Assembly (NCBI RefSeq): GCF_019551435.1
Contig: NZ_CP080544.1
Location: 372,001-436,000 of the forward strand
DNA length: 64,000 nucleotides
Direction: 5' to 3'
From: Lysobacter soyae
GTDB lineage: Bacteria > Pseudomonadota > Gammaproteobacteria > Xanthomonadales > Xanthomonadaceae
The notes beneath the pieces were generated by a model. That model ran no database searches, was not told the DNA's origin, and worked only from the letters and a program-made list of their open reading frames with translations. Shown here piece after piece: positions 9,962 to 18,836 of this stretch; position 1 is the first letter of the stretch; each line of letters begins with the position of its first letter. Made by a program: the position numbers and the translations under genes.

Positions 9962-10300
9962 TCAGGCGATGGCTTTATCGATCATGCCGCCGAGGACGCC
10001 GGCCACATTCGGCGGGGCGCCGACTTGGGTGGCGGCCGGCTGGCCGTCTTTGAACATCACCAGCATCGGAATGCTGCGCACGTTGTAGCGCATGCCGATT
10101 TGCGGGTGGGCCTCGATATCCACCTTCACGACCTTGGCCTTACCGGAATATTGGTCGGCCAGCTGGTCGAGCACCGGGGCAATCGAACGGCAGGGGCCGC
10201 ACCACGGGGCCCAGAAATCCACCAACACCGGCTCTTTCGAGGACAGGACGATCTGGTCGAAGTCGGTGGTGGTGGCGTGAATTACTTTAGGGCTGGACAT
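9962..10300 (-). CDS. trxA: Thioredoxin
   Basis: A 112-residue classical thioredoxin, the cytoplasmic disulfide reductant. The redox site is FWAPWCGPCRSIAP at about residues 29-42, with the cis-proline strand RSIPMLVMFKDGQ and KVDIEAHP as in TrxA. The start ATG at 10300 follows a GGAGTAAAG ribosome-binding site. It lies upstream of rho on the minus strand and diverges from rhlB, the conserved rhlB/trxA/rho arrangement of gammaproteobacteria. Confidence 0.97.
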   Translation of the reverse strand: MSSPKVIHATTTDFDQIVLSSKEPVLVDFWAPWCGPCRSIAPVLDQLADQYSGKAKVVKVDIEAHPQIGMRYNVRSIPMLVMFKDGQPAATQVGAPPNVAGVLGGMIDKAIA

Positions 10301-10472
10301 TCTTTACTCCAAAAAACGGGGGGTTCAAGCCAAGCGCGCCGGCGCGTGCCGGACGTCATTGGTAACATGGGGCTCTCATTTGACAACAACAAGCGCGTCA
10401 CCGCGCACCCTGCTTCCAGTCTGAACAGACATGCGGCCGTGTGCAAGGGTGGTCTGCACAACCGAGCCATTC

Positions 10473-12089
10473 ATGTCCGATAAACCGCTGACCGATATCA
10501 CCTTCGATGCTTTGCCGATCGAGCCCGCCCTGCTCGAAGGACTGGAATCGGCGGGTTTTGTCCGCTGCACACCAATCCAAGCCCTTACGCTGCCGGTCGC
10601 CCTGGCTGGGCGTGATGTGGCCGGCCAAGCGCAAACCGGTACTGGCAAGACCTTGGCCTTCTTGGTGGCGGTGATGAATCGCTTACTCAGCAAGCCGGCC
10701 TTGGCAGAGCGCAAACCTGAAGATCCGCGCGCACTGATTCTCGCGCCGACGCGCGAGCTCGCCATCCAAATTCACAAGGACGCCGTCAAGTTCGGCAGCG
10801 ATCTCGGCCTGCGCTTCGCGCTCATCTATGGCGGCGTTGATTACGACAAGCAGCGCGCGCAGCTTCAAGAAGGGGCCGATGTCATCATCGCGACGCCGGG
10901 CCGTTTGATCGATTACGTCCGCCAACACAAGGTCGTCTCGCTGCATGCCTGCGAAATGTGCGTGTTGGACGAAGCCGATCGCATGTTCGATCTCGGCTTC
11001 ATCAAAGACATCCGCTTCCTGTTGCGACGCATGCCGCCGCGCACCGTGCGCCAAACGATGTTGTTCTCGGCAACTTTGTCGCACCGAGTTCTCGAGCTTG
11101 CCTACGAACATATGAACGAGCCGGAAAAGCTCGTTGTCGAAAGTGAATCGATCACCGCGGCGCGCGTGCGCCAAGTGCTGTATTTCCCGTCCGACGACGA
11201 AAAACTCAAATTGTTGATCGGTTTGATGTCGCGTGTTCCCGATGCGCGCAGCATGGTGTTCGTGAACACCAAGATGTTTGTTGAACGCGTTGCCCGTGGC
11301 TTGGAGAAGGCCGGTTATGCGGTCGGTGTGCTGAGTGGCGATGTCCCGCAGAAAAAGCGCGAATCCTTGCTACGCAAATTCCAGGCCGGCCAGCTCGAAG
11401 TCTTGGTGGCTACCGACGTGGCCGCGCGCGGTTTGCATATCGCCGGTGTCAGTCACGTGTACAACTACGACCTGCCGTTTGATGCCGAAGACTACGTGCA
11501 CCGTATCGGACGCACAGCGCGTTTGGGTGAAGAGGGTGATGCGATCAGTTTTGCCTGCGAACGCTACGCGATGGCCTTGCCGGATATCGAAGCCTATATC
11601 GAACAATCCATTCCGCGCGGGACCGTCACCGAGGAACTCATGACGGCCTTGCCGCGCGCGCCGCGGGTCATTGCCGACGAAGACAAGGAAGACCTCGGTG
11701 AGGTGTTCAAAGAAGCGCGCGAGTTCCGTAAAGCGCAAGCCGACAAGCAAAAGCCACGCAGCGGACGAGCGGGCGAACGCGACCGCAAACCGCGCGGGCT
11801 GCGACCGGAGGGCGATCGTGCGACGCGCAAACGAGAGGATGCAACGACGACTGCGACGGTCAACACGGCACCGGAAGGCGCCGAACGTAAGCGTCGTCGT
11901 CGCCGTCGTGGCAAACGTGTCGAAGGCGGCGATACGGCATCGGCGCCGCGCATGAATGGCGCAGCGACAGCAGCGCCGCCGAGTAAGGCTAGTGCGCCGG
12001 TGCAAGCACAGGAAGCGCCGGGGTTGCTGCGCAAGATCGGCAGCGGCTTGCGCAAATTGCTGAAACGCAGTCCGCAAAAACAACACTGA
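10473..12089 (+). CDS. rhlB: ATP-dependent RNA helicase RhlB
   Basis: A DEAD-box helicase of the RNA degradosome. The Q-motif ([13 protein letters not shown]), motif [13 protein letters not shown] ([13 protein letters not shown]), SAT (LFSATLSHR) and the HRIGRTAR motif are all present. The core ends near residue 400; the remaining 140 residues are a low-complexity basic tail ([10 protein letters not shown]) as in Xanthomonas RhlB, longer than the 421-residue E. coli enzyme. The ATG at 10473 gives [11 protein letters not shown], the expected N terminus; an upstream in-frame start would only add non-conserved residues. It diverges from trxA. Confidence 0.93.
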   Translation: MSDKPLTDITFDALPIEPALLEGLESAGFVRCTPIQALTLPVALAGRDVAGQAQTGTGKTLAFLVAVMNRLLSKPALAERKPEDPRALILAPTRELAIQIHKDAVKFGSDLGLRFALIYGGVDYDKQRAQLQEGADVIIATPGRLIDYVRQHKVVSLHACEMCVLDEADRMFDLGFIKDIRFLLRRMPPRTVRQTMLFSATLSHRVLELAYEHMNEPEKLVVESESITAARVRQVLYFPSDDEKLKLLIGLMSRVPDARSMVFVNTKMFVERVARGLEKAGYAVGVLSGDVPQKKRESLLRKFQAGQLEVLVATDVAARGLHIAGVSHVYNYDLPFDAEDYVHRIGRTARLGEEGDAISFACERYAMALPDIEAYIEQSIPRGTVTEELMTALPRAPRVIADEDKEDLGEVFKEAREFRKAQADKQKPRSGRAGERDRKPRGLRPEGDRATRKREDATTTATVNTAPEGAERKRRRRRRGKRVEGGDTASAPRMNGAATAAPPSKASAPVQAQEAPGLLRKIGSGLRKLLKRSPQKQH

Positions 12090-12138
12090 GTGTTTGTATA
12101 CGGTAGGCGATGCCATCCACGCTGGGCATAATGGGCGC

Positions 12139-12828
12139 ATGAGTATTCTTCGCTTCGACGGTGTCGGTAAAACCTATGCAGGTGGGCGCGAGGCCTTGCG
12201 CAACGTGACCTTCTCCGTTGCGCCGGGCGAGATGTTGTTCATCACCGGCCACTCGGGGGCTGGCAAGAGCACACTGCTCAAACTGATCCAACTCACCGAT
12301 CGCCCGAGTTTGGGTTCGGTGTTGTTCGACGAACGCAACCTCAGCAACGTGACGGGGCGGCGTATCGCCTTCCATCGTCGCGAAGTCGGCGTGGTGTATC
12401 AGAACCATCAATTGCTCGCGGAACGCTCGGTCGCTGAAAACATCGGTCTGCCCTTGGTGTTGCGCGGCATGCCGCGCGCCGAAATCCAAAAGCGCGTCAG
12501 CAGCATTCTTGAACGCATGGGCTTGGGTGCGCGTGGCAAAGCCTTGCCGTCACAGCTCTCCGCCGGCGAACAGCAGCGCGTCGGCATTGCGCGCGCCATG
12601 ATCGGTGAGCCGCGCATGTTGATTGCCGATGAGCCCACCGGCAACCTTGATCCGACACTCAGCGCGGAAATCATGGAGATCTTCGCCGCACTCCCGGGTC
12701 GCGGTACCAGTGTCATGGTCGCGAGCCATGATCTTGCACTGGTGAAACGCATGAAGAAGCGCGTTCTGGTGCTATCAGACGGCGAGTTGGTGGATGACAT
12801 CGCACCGGAGGACCTCGCCGATGAGTGA
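12139..12828 (+). CDS. ftsE: Cell division ATP-binding protein FtsE
   Basis: A 229-residue ABC ATPase that, with FtsX, drives peptidoglycan hydrolase activation at the septum. It shows Walker A GHSGAGKST, the Q-loop VVYQNHQLLAERSVAENI, the ABC signature LSAGEQQRVGIARA and Walker B LIADEPTGNLDP. The ATG at 12139 gives MSILRFDGVGKTYAGG. Its stop overlaps the ftsX start by 8 nt, as is usual for this pair. Confidence 0.95.
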   Translation: MSILRFDGVGKTYAGGREALRNVTFSVAPGEMLFITGHSGAGKSTLLKLIQLTDRPSLGSVLFDERNLSNVTGRRIAFHRREVGVVYQNHQLLAERSVAENIGLPLVLRGMPRAEIQKRVSSILERMGLGARGKALPSQLSAGEQQRVGIARAMIGEPRMLIADEPTGNLDPTLSAEIMEIFAALPGRGTSVMVASHDLALVKRMKKRVLVLSDGELVDDIAPEDLADE

Positions 12829-13759
12829 TGCGACACGTGTGAGCGCGCCGTCGGCGTTCTCGATTTGGATGGATCACCATTGGCGCAGCTTGCTGGCGAG
12901 CTTGCGGGCACTGTTGCGCAAGCCGTTCGCCTCTCTGTTGACGATCGCGGTGTTGGCGCTGGCCTTGGCACTGCCGCTGGGCTTGCTTGCGAGCCTGCAA
13001 AACATTGAACGTTTTGCCGGCAATGTGCAGCAGTCGCGCGAGATCAGCGTGTTCTTGAAACAAGAAGCGAGCACCGACGACGCACGTGCCTTTGCCGAGA
13101 ATTTGCGCGCGCGCGATGACGTCGCCAATGTCATTTGGAAAACGCCTGATGAAGGCCTGAGCGATTTGCGCAAAACCTCCTCCCTTGGCGAAGCCTTGGA
13201 CAGTCTTGATTCGAATCCGTTGCCGCACTTGATGATCGTTACGCCGAAGGCCGACGATGCGGCGTTGTTAACGGCACTGCAAACAAACTCGAGCGTGGAC
13301 ATCGTGCAGCACGATGCGGTCTGGCGGAAACGACTGGATCAATGGTTGGGCTTCGGTGCGCAACTGGCCTGGATTCTGGCCATCGTGCTCGGCGCCGCCG
13401 CGGTGTTGGTGATCGGCAACACCGTTCGCCTCGACATTCAGGCGCGTCGTGAGGAGTTGGGCGTGTTGCAGTTGCTCGGTGCGACCGATGGCTTCATCCG
13501 CCGTCCGTTTCTCTATCTCGGCGCTTGGTACGGCATCGCCGCCGGTGCCTTGGCACTCGTGTTGCTGGCGGGCGTCAATCGCGCGCTGCAGCCCTCCTTG
13601 TCGGCATTGGCCGGTAGTTACGGCAGCCAATTCGCATTGCAGGGTTTCAATGTCGTGCAAGCAGCTGTTGCGATCGCCGTCGCCGGATTTCTGGGTTGGA
13701 TCGGTGCGGGTTTCGTCACCGGTCATTTCCTCCGTCAAACCCGACCGATGGGGCGCTGA
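12821..13759 (+). CDS. ftsX: Cell division protein FtsX
   Basis: A 312-residue inner-membrane partner of FtsE. A cytoplasmic N terminus is followed by TM1 (SLLTIAVLALALALPLGLL, about residues 43-62), a periplasmic domain of about 120 residues with the family's SREISVFLKQEAS segment, and three further helices (LAWILAIVLGAAAVLVIGN; LGAWYGIAAGALALVLLAG; VVQAAVAIAVAGFLGW). The R-R-E-E-L-G-V-L-Q-L-L-G-A motif between TM2 and TM3 is typical. It is translationally coupled to ftsE. Confidence 0.94.
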   Translation: MSDATRVSAPSAFSIWMDHHWRSLLASLRALLRKPFASLLTIAVLALALALPLGLLASLQNIERFAGNVQQSREISVFLKQEASTDDARAFAENLRARDDVANVIWKTPDEGLSDLRKTSSLGEALDSLDSNPLPHLMIVTPKADDAALLTALQTNSSVDIVQHDAVWRKRLDQWLGFGAQLAWILAIVLGAAAVLVIGNTVRLDIQARREELGVLQLLGATDGFIRRPFLYLGAWYGIAAGALALVLLAGVNRALQPSLSALAGSYGSQFALQGFNVVQAAVAIAVAGFLGWIGAGFVTGHFLRQTRPMGR

Positions 13760-13762
13760 TTC

Positions 13763-14596
13763 ATGGCAATGCCTCCCCGCGATTTGCGTCACGTCGTTGC
13801 CGACAATCCACGCGTGCTGATTGTTGAAAGCTCGCGCATTGTGCGCAAGCTCATCAGTGATTTGTTCAAGAAAGAATTGCCGAACGTCACCATTGTTGAA
13901 AGCAAGGGACTCCGAGATGCCCGTGCCTGCCTTGCACTGGGTGCCGTCGATCTGGTCACAACGTCATTGAGTTTGGATGACGGGGATGGTCTGCAAGTGG
14001 CCAAGGCGGTGCGCGACGCGGCCGGTCAAGCCTATGTGCCGGTCATCGTGGTGTCGTCCGAGGTGAACAATCGTTTGGCCTCGCGCACTCTGGGTGATGA
14101 TGTCACCGACTACTTCGACAAGAGCGCGGGATTCCCGGCATTGGCTGCATTCGTGCGCGGCTATATCCAACCGCAGCCCATCGATGGTGCGCGAATTTTG
14201 TATGTCGAAGACAGTCGCGTTGTCGCACTCGCCACCAAACGCATGCTGGCAGCGCAAGGGCTGACCGTCATCCACGTCGACAGTGCCGAAGCAGCGATCG
14301 AATATCTCGACTTGCATCACGGCGCTGTGGATGAAGTTGGCGCCGATCTGGTCCTGACCGATGTGTATTTGAACGGCCCTCTGGGGGGCTTGGATGTGCT
14401 CAAACACGTGCGCCAGACCTTGGGATACAGCAAACGGTTGCTGCCGGCCTTGGTAATGACCGGTGATGAAAATCCCGACAAGCAACGGGAACTGTTTCAA
14501 GTCGGTGCGAACGATCTGGTTTTGAAGCCGGTCGAAGAACGCATGGTGGTGACCAAGATCCTGTTTCAGTTGCGCGCGGCCAGACTCGGCACGTGA
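13763..14596 (+). CDS. Double-receiver response regulator (REC-like + REC)
   Basis: A 277-residue stand-alone regulator with no output domain. The N-terminal receiver (about 17-135) keeps the start [16 protein letters not shown], but the residue where the phospho-accepting Asp should stand is Ser ([14 protein letters not shown]), so it is probably a pseudo-receiver. The second receiver (about 150-270) has the acidic pair (YVEDSR), Asp in [13 protein letters not shown], Thr in VMTGDE and the conserved KP (VLKPVEER). It lies 3 nt after ftsX and overlaps ung by 4 nt. What it regulates is not shown; the second domain could receive phosphate from a kinase or phosphotransferase elsewhere. Confidence 0.82.
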   Translation: MAMPPRDLRHVVADNPRVLIVESSRIVRKLISDLFKKELPNVTIVESKGLRDARACLALGAVDLVTTSLSLDDGDGLQVAKAVRDAAGQAYVPVIVVSSEVNNRLASRTLGDDVTDYFDKSAGFPALAAFVRGYIQPQPIDGARILYVEDSRVVALATKRMLAAQGLTVIHVDSAEAAIEYLDLHHGAVDEVGADLVLTDVYLNGPLGGLDVLKHVRQTLGYSKRLLPALVMTGDENPDKQRELFQVGANDLVLKPVEERMVVTKILFQLRAARLGT

Positions 14597-15330
14597 GCGC
14601 AGCGGCCGCGCTCAAACTCGAGGCGTCGTGGAAACAACGCGTCGGCGACTGGTTCGAACGCGAAGACATGCAAGCCCTGTCGCGCTTCTTGCGCGAGCGC
14701 ATCGCAAGCGGTCACACCGTCTATCCCGCGCCCGGCAATATTTTTGCCGCCTTCGACGCCACACCGTTCGATCAAGTCAAAGTGGTGATCCTCGGACAAG
14801 ACCCGTATCACGGTGAGGGTCAGGCGCATGGCCTGTGTTTCTCGGTATTGCCGGGAACACCGGTGCCGCCGTCGTTGCAAAACATCTACAAAGAATTGAA
14901 GACCGACGTCGGCTTTGTTCCGCCTGCGCACGGGTACTTGATGCCGTGGGCAAATCAAGGCGTGTTGCTGTTGAATTCGGTGTTGACGGTGGAAGCGGGC
15001 AAGGCAGGCAGCCACCAGAACCGGGGTTGGGAAGGGTTCACCGACCATGTCGTTGAGACGCTCAATCGCGAGCGCGAGGGGCTGGTGTTCATGCTGTGGG
15101 GTAGTTACGCCCAGACCAAGGGCCGCGTCATCGACGATCGCCGCCATCGGGTGCTGCGCGCGCCGCATCCGTCGCCGCTCTCGGCACATCGCGGCTTTTT
15201 TGGCTCCGGACATTTTTCTAAGGCAAATCAATGGCTTGCGAAACGGGGCGAGCGTCACATTTCTTGGCAACTGCCTGAGAAAGTCCAACTGCCCCCTTTT
15301 GATCGGCAAAACGCGCCCCCAGCTGAATAA
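14593..15330 (+). CDS. ung: Uracil-DNA glycosylase
   Basis: Removes uracil from DNA to start base-excision repair. The 245-residue protein has the water-activating loop [22 protein letters not shown] (read here as GQDPYHG), the LLLNSVLTV strand and the DNA-intercalation loop [13 protein letters not shown]. The start is GTG at 14593, overlapping the regulator's stop by 4 nt (GTGA); no ATG fits the conserved N terminus. Confidence 0.95.
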   Translation: MSAAAALKLEASWKQRVGDWFEREDMQALSRFLRERIASGHTVYPAPGNIFAAFDATPFDQVKVVILGQDPYHGEGQAHGLCFSVLPGTPVPPSLQNIYKELKTDVGFVPPAHGYLMPWANQGVLLLNSVLTVEAGKAGSHQNRGWEGFTDHVVETLNREREGLVFMLWGSYAQTKGRVIDDRRHRVLRAPHPSPLSAHRGFFGSGHFSKANQWLAKRGERHISWQLPEKVQLPPFDRQNAPPAE

Positions 15331-15353
15331 AAGGATTCGAGGAGTGCGCCCAA

Positions 15354-15380
15354 TTAGCACTCCCGGGGGACGACTGCTAA
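15354..15380 (+). promoter_or_regulatory. CIRCE-type inverted repeat (HrcA operator) at rpoH
   Basis: TTAGCACTC at 15354-15362, a 9-nt spacer, then GACTGCTAA at 15372-15380. This is the CIRCE consensus TTAGCACTC-N9-GAGTGCTAA with one mismatch. It ends 1 nt before the rpoH ATG, and its spacer carries a GGGGGA that could be the ribosome-binding site. HrcA binding here would repress rpoH; the RNA hairpin could also hide the ribosome-binding site. The match is seen directly; the regulation is inferred. Confidence 0.75.
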
Positions 15381-15381
15381 A

Positions 15382-16269
15382 ATGACTGCCATGACTACTT
15401 TGACCCCCTCGCGGGCGCTTGTCACAAACAATCTGCCCGTACCCAACGCGATCGGCTCGCTCGAGGCGTACATCTCCGCGGTGCATCAAATTCCCGTTCT
15501 GTCCGTCGAAGAAGAACAGGCACTCGCCACGCGCTTGCGCGAAGACAACGATTTGGCGGCCGCACAAGAACTCGTGCTTTCGCATCTGCGCTTCGTCGTC
15601 CATGTCGCGCGAGGCTATGCCGGATACGGCTTGCAAGTCGGCGATCTCATTCAAGAAGGCAATATCGGCTTGATGAAAGCCGTGAAGCGTTTCGACCCGG
15701 ACGTCGGTGTTCGCTTGGTGAGCTTCGCGGTGCATTGGATCCGAGCCGAAATGCACGAGTTCATTATCAAGAATTGGCGCATCGTCAAGGTGGCCACCAC
15801 CAAGGCGCAGCGCAAATTGTTCTTCAATCTGCGCAAGAACAAAAAGCGTTTGGGTTGGATGAACGCTGAGGAGGTGCGTGCCGTGGCGCGTGACCTCAAC
15901 GTCTCTGAACGCGAAGTCATGGAAATGGAATCGCGTCTGTCGGGCCGTGACATCGGTTTCGATGCGCCGGCAAATGAAGACGAAGAACGTGCACCGCCGT
16001 CTCCGGCCGCTTACTTGGTCGACGATAGCGAAGACCCGTCACAGGTGTACGAGCGCGCAAATGGCGAAGATCATCAATTGGCTTTGTTGCGCAACGGATT
16101 GGCGAGCCTCGATACGCGTTCGCGCGACATCATCAAGCGCCGCTGGCTTGATGCCGACAACAAAGTGACTTTGCAGGATCTGGCTGCGGAATACGGTGTT
16201 TCCGCAGAGCGCATCCGTCAGCTCGAAGCCAATGCCTTGAAGAAAATGAAGGCATTGTTCGCCGCTTGA
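15382..16269 (+). CDS. rpoH: Heat-shock sigma factor RpoH (sigma-32)
   Basis: A 295-residue sigma factor for heat-shock genes. It shows region 1.2 ([15 protein letters not shown]), region 2 ([35 protein letters not shown]), the RpoH box QRKLFFNLR at about 143-151, and region 4 ([19 protein letters not shown]). The ATG at 15382 lies 1 nt behind a CIRCE-type operator and is 11 nt from a GGGGGA; a second ATG at 15391 would remove three residues. It follows ung by 51 nt and ends at a strong terminator. Confidence 0.96.
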   Translation: MTAMTTLTPSRALVTNNLPVPNAIGSLEAYISAVHQIPVLSVEEEQALATRLREDNDLAAAQELVLSHLRFVVHVARGYAGYGLQVGDLIQEGNIGLMKAVKRFDPDVGVRLVSFAVHWIRAEMHEFIIKNWRIVKVATTKAQRKLFFNLRKNKKRLGWMNAEEVRAVARDLNVSEREVMEMESRLSGRDIGFDAPANEDEERAPPSPAAYLVDDSEDPSQVYERANGEDHQLALLRNGLASLDTRSRDIIKRRWLDADNKVTLQDLAAEYGVSAERIRQLEANALKKMKALFAA

Positions 16270-16290
16270 TCTGCACAGACTATGAAACGC

Positions 16291-16317
16291 AAAAGGGCAC
16301 CTTCCGGTGCCCTTTTT
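16291..16317. terminator. Bidirectional terminator rpoH/priA
   Basis: A stem AAAGGGCACC / GGTGCCCTTT with a TTCC loop, preceded by A residues and followed by TTTTTG. It lies between the convergent rpoH and priA genes and can serve both. Confidence 0.88.
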
Positions 16318-16331
16318 GTTTGCATGGCGGT

Positions 16332-18524
16332 TCAATACAAATCGATCGGGTCGATATCCAACGACCATCGCACCTTACGTGCCTGTGGTGATGCATAGAG
16401 TTGCGGAACGATGGCGTCCAAGGCCGCGTGCAGCGCCTTGCGGTCTTTTGACGAAATGAACAACTGCATGCGCTCGAATCCGGCACGCTTTTGCATCGGT
16501 GCGGGCACCGGACCCGACACTTCAACGCGGGGATCATCAAACAGGCGACGCGCGGCCTGAAGAAACGCGCGCGGCGGTTCCGCTTGTTTGGCTTCCGCAC
16601 GCAGCAAGGCCATATGGGCGAATGGCGGAAAACCGGCAGCTTCGCGCAAGCCTAATTCCGCGTCGGCAAAGGCGTGATAGCCGCCATCGACCAAGGTGTT
16701 CAACAGCGGGTGGTCGGGATGGTGCGTTTGCAAAATAACTTCGCCCGGAATCTCGGCGCGACCGGCGCGACCCGCGACTTGGATCAAGAGCTGCGCCACA
16801 CGTTCGCTGGCGCGAAAATCGGTCGAGAACAAGGCCTCGTCAATCCCCAATACCGCCACCAATGCGAGCTTCGGCAAGTCATGGCCCTTGGCCAACATTT
16901 GCGTGCCGACCAAAATGCCGGGTGCGTCACCCAAGGTCTCGAAGTGACGCGCCATCGCGTCTTTGCGTTGCGTGCTGCCGCGATCGATGCGAATCACCGG
17001 CACGTCATCGAAGTGATCGGCCAGAAACGTTTCAATGCGTTCGGTGCCTTGTCCCTGCGGCTCCAACGCCAGGTTGTTGCAGTTCGGGCACGCCGTGGGC
17101 GCTGCACGACTTGCGCCGCAGTGATGGCATTGCAGACGCCGTCCATGGCCATGCACGGTCATGGCGGCATCGCAGCGCTGGCACTGCGCCGACCAGCCGC
17201 AATCACGGCACATCAACACAGGGGCATAGCCGCGCCGGTTGCGGAATACCAAGACTTGGCCGCCCGCATCCAAGGCGCCGCGTATGCGGCCGATCAGATC
17301 GCGCGACAGGCCGGCTTCGAGCGCTTGCTTGCGGACATCCATGATGCGCACCCGCGGCGGTTTGGCGACGCCGGCGCGTTTGGACAAACGCAAATAGGTG
17401 AAGCGCCCCTGCGAAGCAGCGTGCAAGTCTTCCATCCCCGGCGTGGCAGAGCCCATCACGATCGGCACGTTCAATCCGCGCGCACGGACCAGCGCAAAAT
17501 CATGCGCGTTGTAGCGAATGCCGTCCAACTGTTTGTAACTGCTGTCGTGTGCTTCATCGATGACAATCAGGCCCGGACGCGCTAACGGCATGAACACGGC
17601 CGAACGCGTGCCGAGCACCACATGGGTGTTGCCACTGTTCGCTGCCTGCCAGGTCTGTAAGCGCGCCAAGTCGGTCATACCCGAATGAAACGCATGCACC
17701 GGAATGCCGAGATGTTTTTCGAACCGCCGCACGGTCTGCGGGGTGAGGCCGATTTCAGGCACCAATACCAGGGCTTGCTTGCCTGACAAGATGCAGTCGC
17801 GAATCGCCGCCAGATATACCTCGGTCTTGCCGCTGCCGGTCACACCGTCCAATAAGAAGGCTTGAAACCCTTCGGCGGCTTTGATCGCGTCCGCCGCCGC
17901 GGCTTGTTCGTCATTGAGTGCGAAGGCGCCTTCGGCCAAGTCCGGTAAAGCCGGTGCCGTCAGCGGTCGTTCCACGCGGGCGATCCAACCCTTCCCGAGC
18001 AAGCTGCGCAGTGTGGCGGTCGAATCTTCCAGCGCGGGATCACGGCTGGCAAGTTCACCCGCGGCCAAAAGCTCAAGCACCTGCTTTTGTTTCGCGCCAC
18101 GCACATTGCCCCGGGCCGTCGCCCCGCTTTCGGAAAGTTGCCAAAACGTCTCGGTCTGCGGCGGGATCTCGCCGCCATTACGCAGCACCGTGGGCAGGGC
18201 GGTTGCCAGCACTTCGCCCAAGGGCATGTGCAAATAGCGCGCCAGCCATCCGAGATTGGCCCAAAGTTCGGGGGTGAAGACAGGCTCGGCATCCAAGCGC
18301 GCATCAATGGGCTTGAGCATCGCGTCCGCGGCGGTCTCTTCGGGCTCGGAGATGGCCACGCCGACCAGCTGGGTGTTGCCGAAGGGCACCCGAACCCGAC
18401 AGCCCGCCCACGGGCCGTTTCCGAACGATGCATCGATCGAATAATCAAAGGCTTGAAGCATCGGCCGGGGGACAACGACCTGAATCTTCAGCCGTCTCTG
18501 GCCCGGATCGCGGGGGGTGCTCAC
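16332..18524 (-). CDS. priA: Primosomal protein N' (PriA helicase)
   Basis: A 730-residue replication-restart helicase that reloads the replisome at stalled forks. It has an N-terminal DNA-binding domain (VVVPRPMLQAFDYS), Walker A DGVTGSGKTEVYL, DEAH in VIDEAHDSSYK, the motif GSATPGMEDLH, and a zinc-binding segment with CRDCGWSAQCQRC, CHHCG and CPNC. The proposed start is GTG at 18524, about 10 residues before the first conserved strand. A GTG at 18542 would lie inside the upstream DnaA-box palindrome and is less likely. Confidence 0.93.
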   Translation of the reverse strand: MSTPRDPGQRRLKIQVVVPRPMLQAFDYSIDASFGNGPWAGCRVRVPFGNTQLVGVAISEPEETAADAMLKPIDARLDAEPVFTPELWANLGWLARYLHMPLGEVLATALPTVLRNGGEIPPQTETFWQLSESGATARGNVRGAKQKQVLELLAAGELASRDPALEDSTATLRSLLGKGWIARVERPLTAPALPDLAEGAFALNDEQAAAADAIKAAEGFQAFLLDGVTGSGKTEVYLAAIRDCILSGKQALVLVPEIGLTPQTVRRFEKHLGIPVHAFHSGMTDLARLQTWQAANSGNTHVVLGTRSAVFMPLARPGLIVIDEAHDSSYKQLDGIRYNAHDFALVRARGLNVPIVMGSATPGMEDLHAASQGRFTYLRLSKRAGVAKPPRVRIMDVRKQALEAGLSRDLIGRIRGALDAGGQVLVFRNRRGYAPVLMCRDCGWSAQCQRCDAAMTVHGHGRRLQCHHCGASRAAPTACPNCNNLALEPQGQGTERIETFLADHFDDVPVIRIDRGSTQRKDAMARHFETLGDAPGILVGTQMLAKGHDLPKLALVAVLGIDEALFSTDFRASERVAQLLIQVAGRAGRAEIPGEVILQTHHPDHPLLNTLVDGGYHAFADAELGLREAAGFPPFAHMALLRAEAKQAEPPRAFLQAARRLFDDPRVEVSGPVPAPMQKRAGFERMQLFISSKDRKALHAALDAIVPQLYASPQARKVRWSLDIDPIDLY

Positions 18525-18836
18525 GCGTGAAAGGTTATCCACACAAGATGTGGATAAGTCTGTGCAATGAACGGCGAAAATCCATGTGCCGTGGGACTTT
18601 CCCTATACCTTGCACCAATGGACAAAAAAGTGCCATTTGCGCAAATGCGTTTAAAATCAAATACTTGCATGTTAATTTTCATTCATTTTGCAGTCATGTC
18701 ATTACAAGTGAGCTTTAAATGACCAAACGATGACCGCTGTGCACAATTTTTCGCGGGCGGCATATTCGAAGCGCAATTGCAAGCTTTTTTTGCAGCTTGA
18801 AGTGCCGGAGTCGGACGTTATCATCCTAGCTGATGA
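18525..18836. other. AT-rich gene-free region between priA and the sigma-like gene
   Basis: The longest stretch without a gene, about 310 bp, and the divergent control region of priA (minus) and the 18837 gene (plus). It contains the DnaA-box palindrome at 18535-18557, a run markedly poorer in GC than the rest of the window (about 18640-18720, rich in TTTAAAATC and TTAATTTTC), another DnaA-like nonamer at 18738-18746 (TGTGCACAA, one change from consensus on the reverse strand) and a T-run hairpin around 18780-18802. No ORF or RNA gene was recognised. Confidence 0.6.
18535..18557. promoter_or_regulatory. Palindromic pair of consensus DnaA boxes
   Basis: TTATCCACA at 18535-18543 and its exact reverse complement TGTGGATAA at 18549-18557, separated by CAAGA. 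Both match the high-affinity DnaA box TTATNCACA, here the E. coli R1 form. It lies 11 bp upstream of the priA GTG, where DnaA could repress or time priA. As a 9-bp perfect palindrome it could alternatively be a site for another dimeric repressor. Confidence 0.6.

Noticed and set aside
15340-15362. A second inverted repeat GAGTGC-N9-GCACTC just before rpoH
   Set aside because: It uses the left CIRCE arm in the opposite order (GAGTGC before GCACTC), and its arms are only 6 bp. The consensus-order CIRCE reading at 15354-15380 is longer and matches position and spacing.
18525-18836. AT-rich DnaA-box region as the chromosomal oriC
   Set aside because: Only one box pair and one near-match, with no dnaA, dnaN, rpmH or gyrB nearby; it is better read as a regulatory or titration site.
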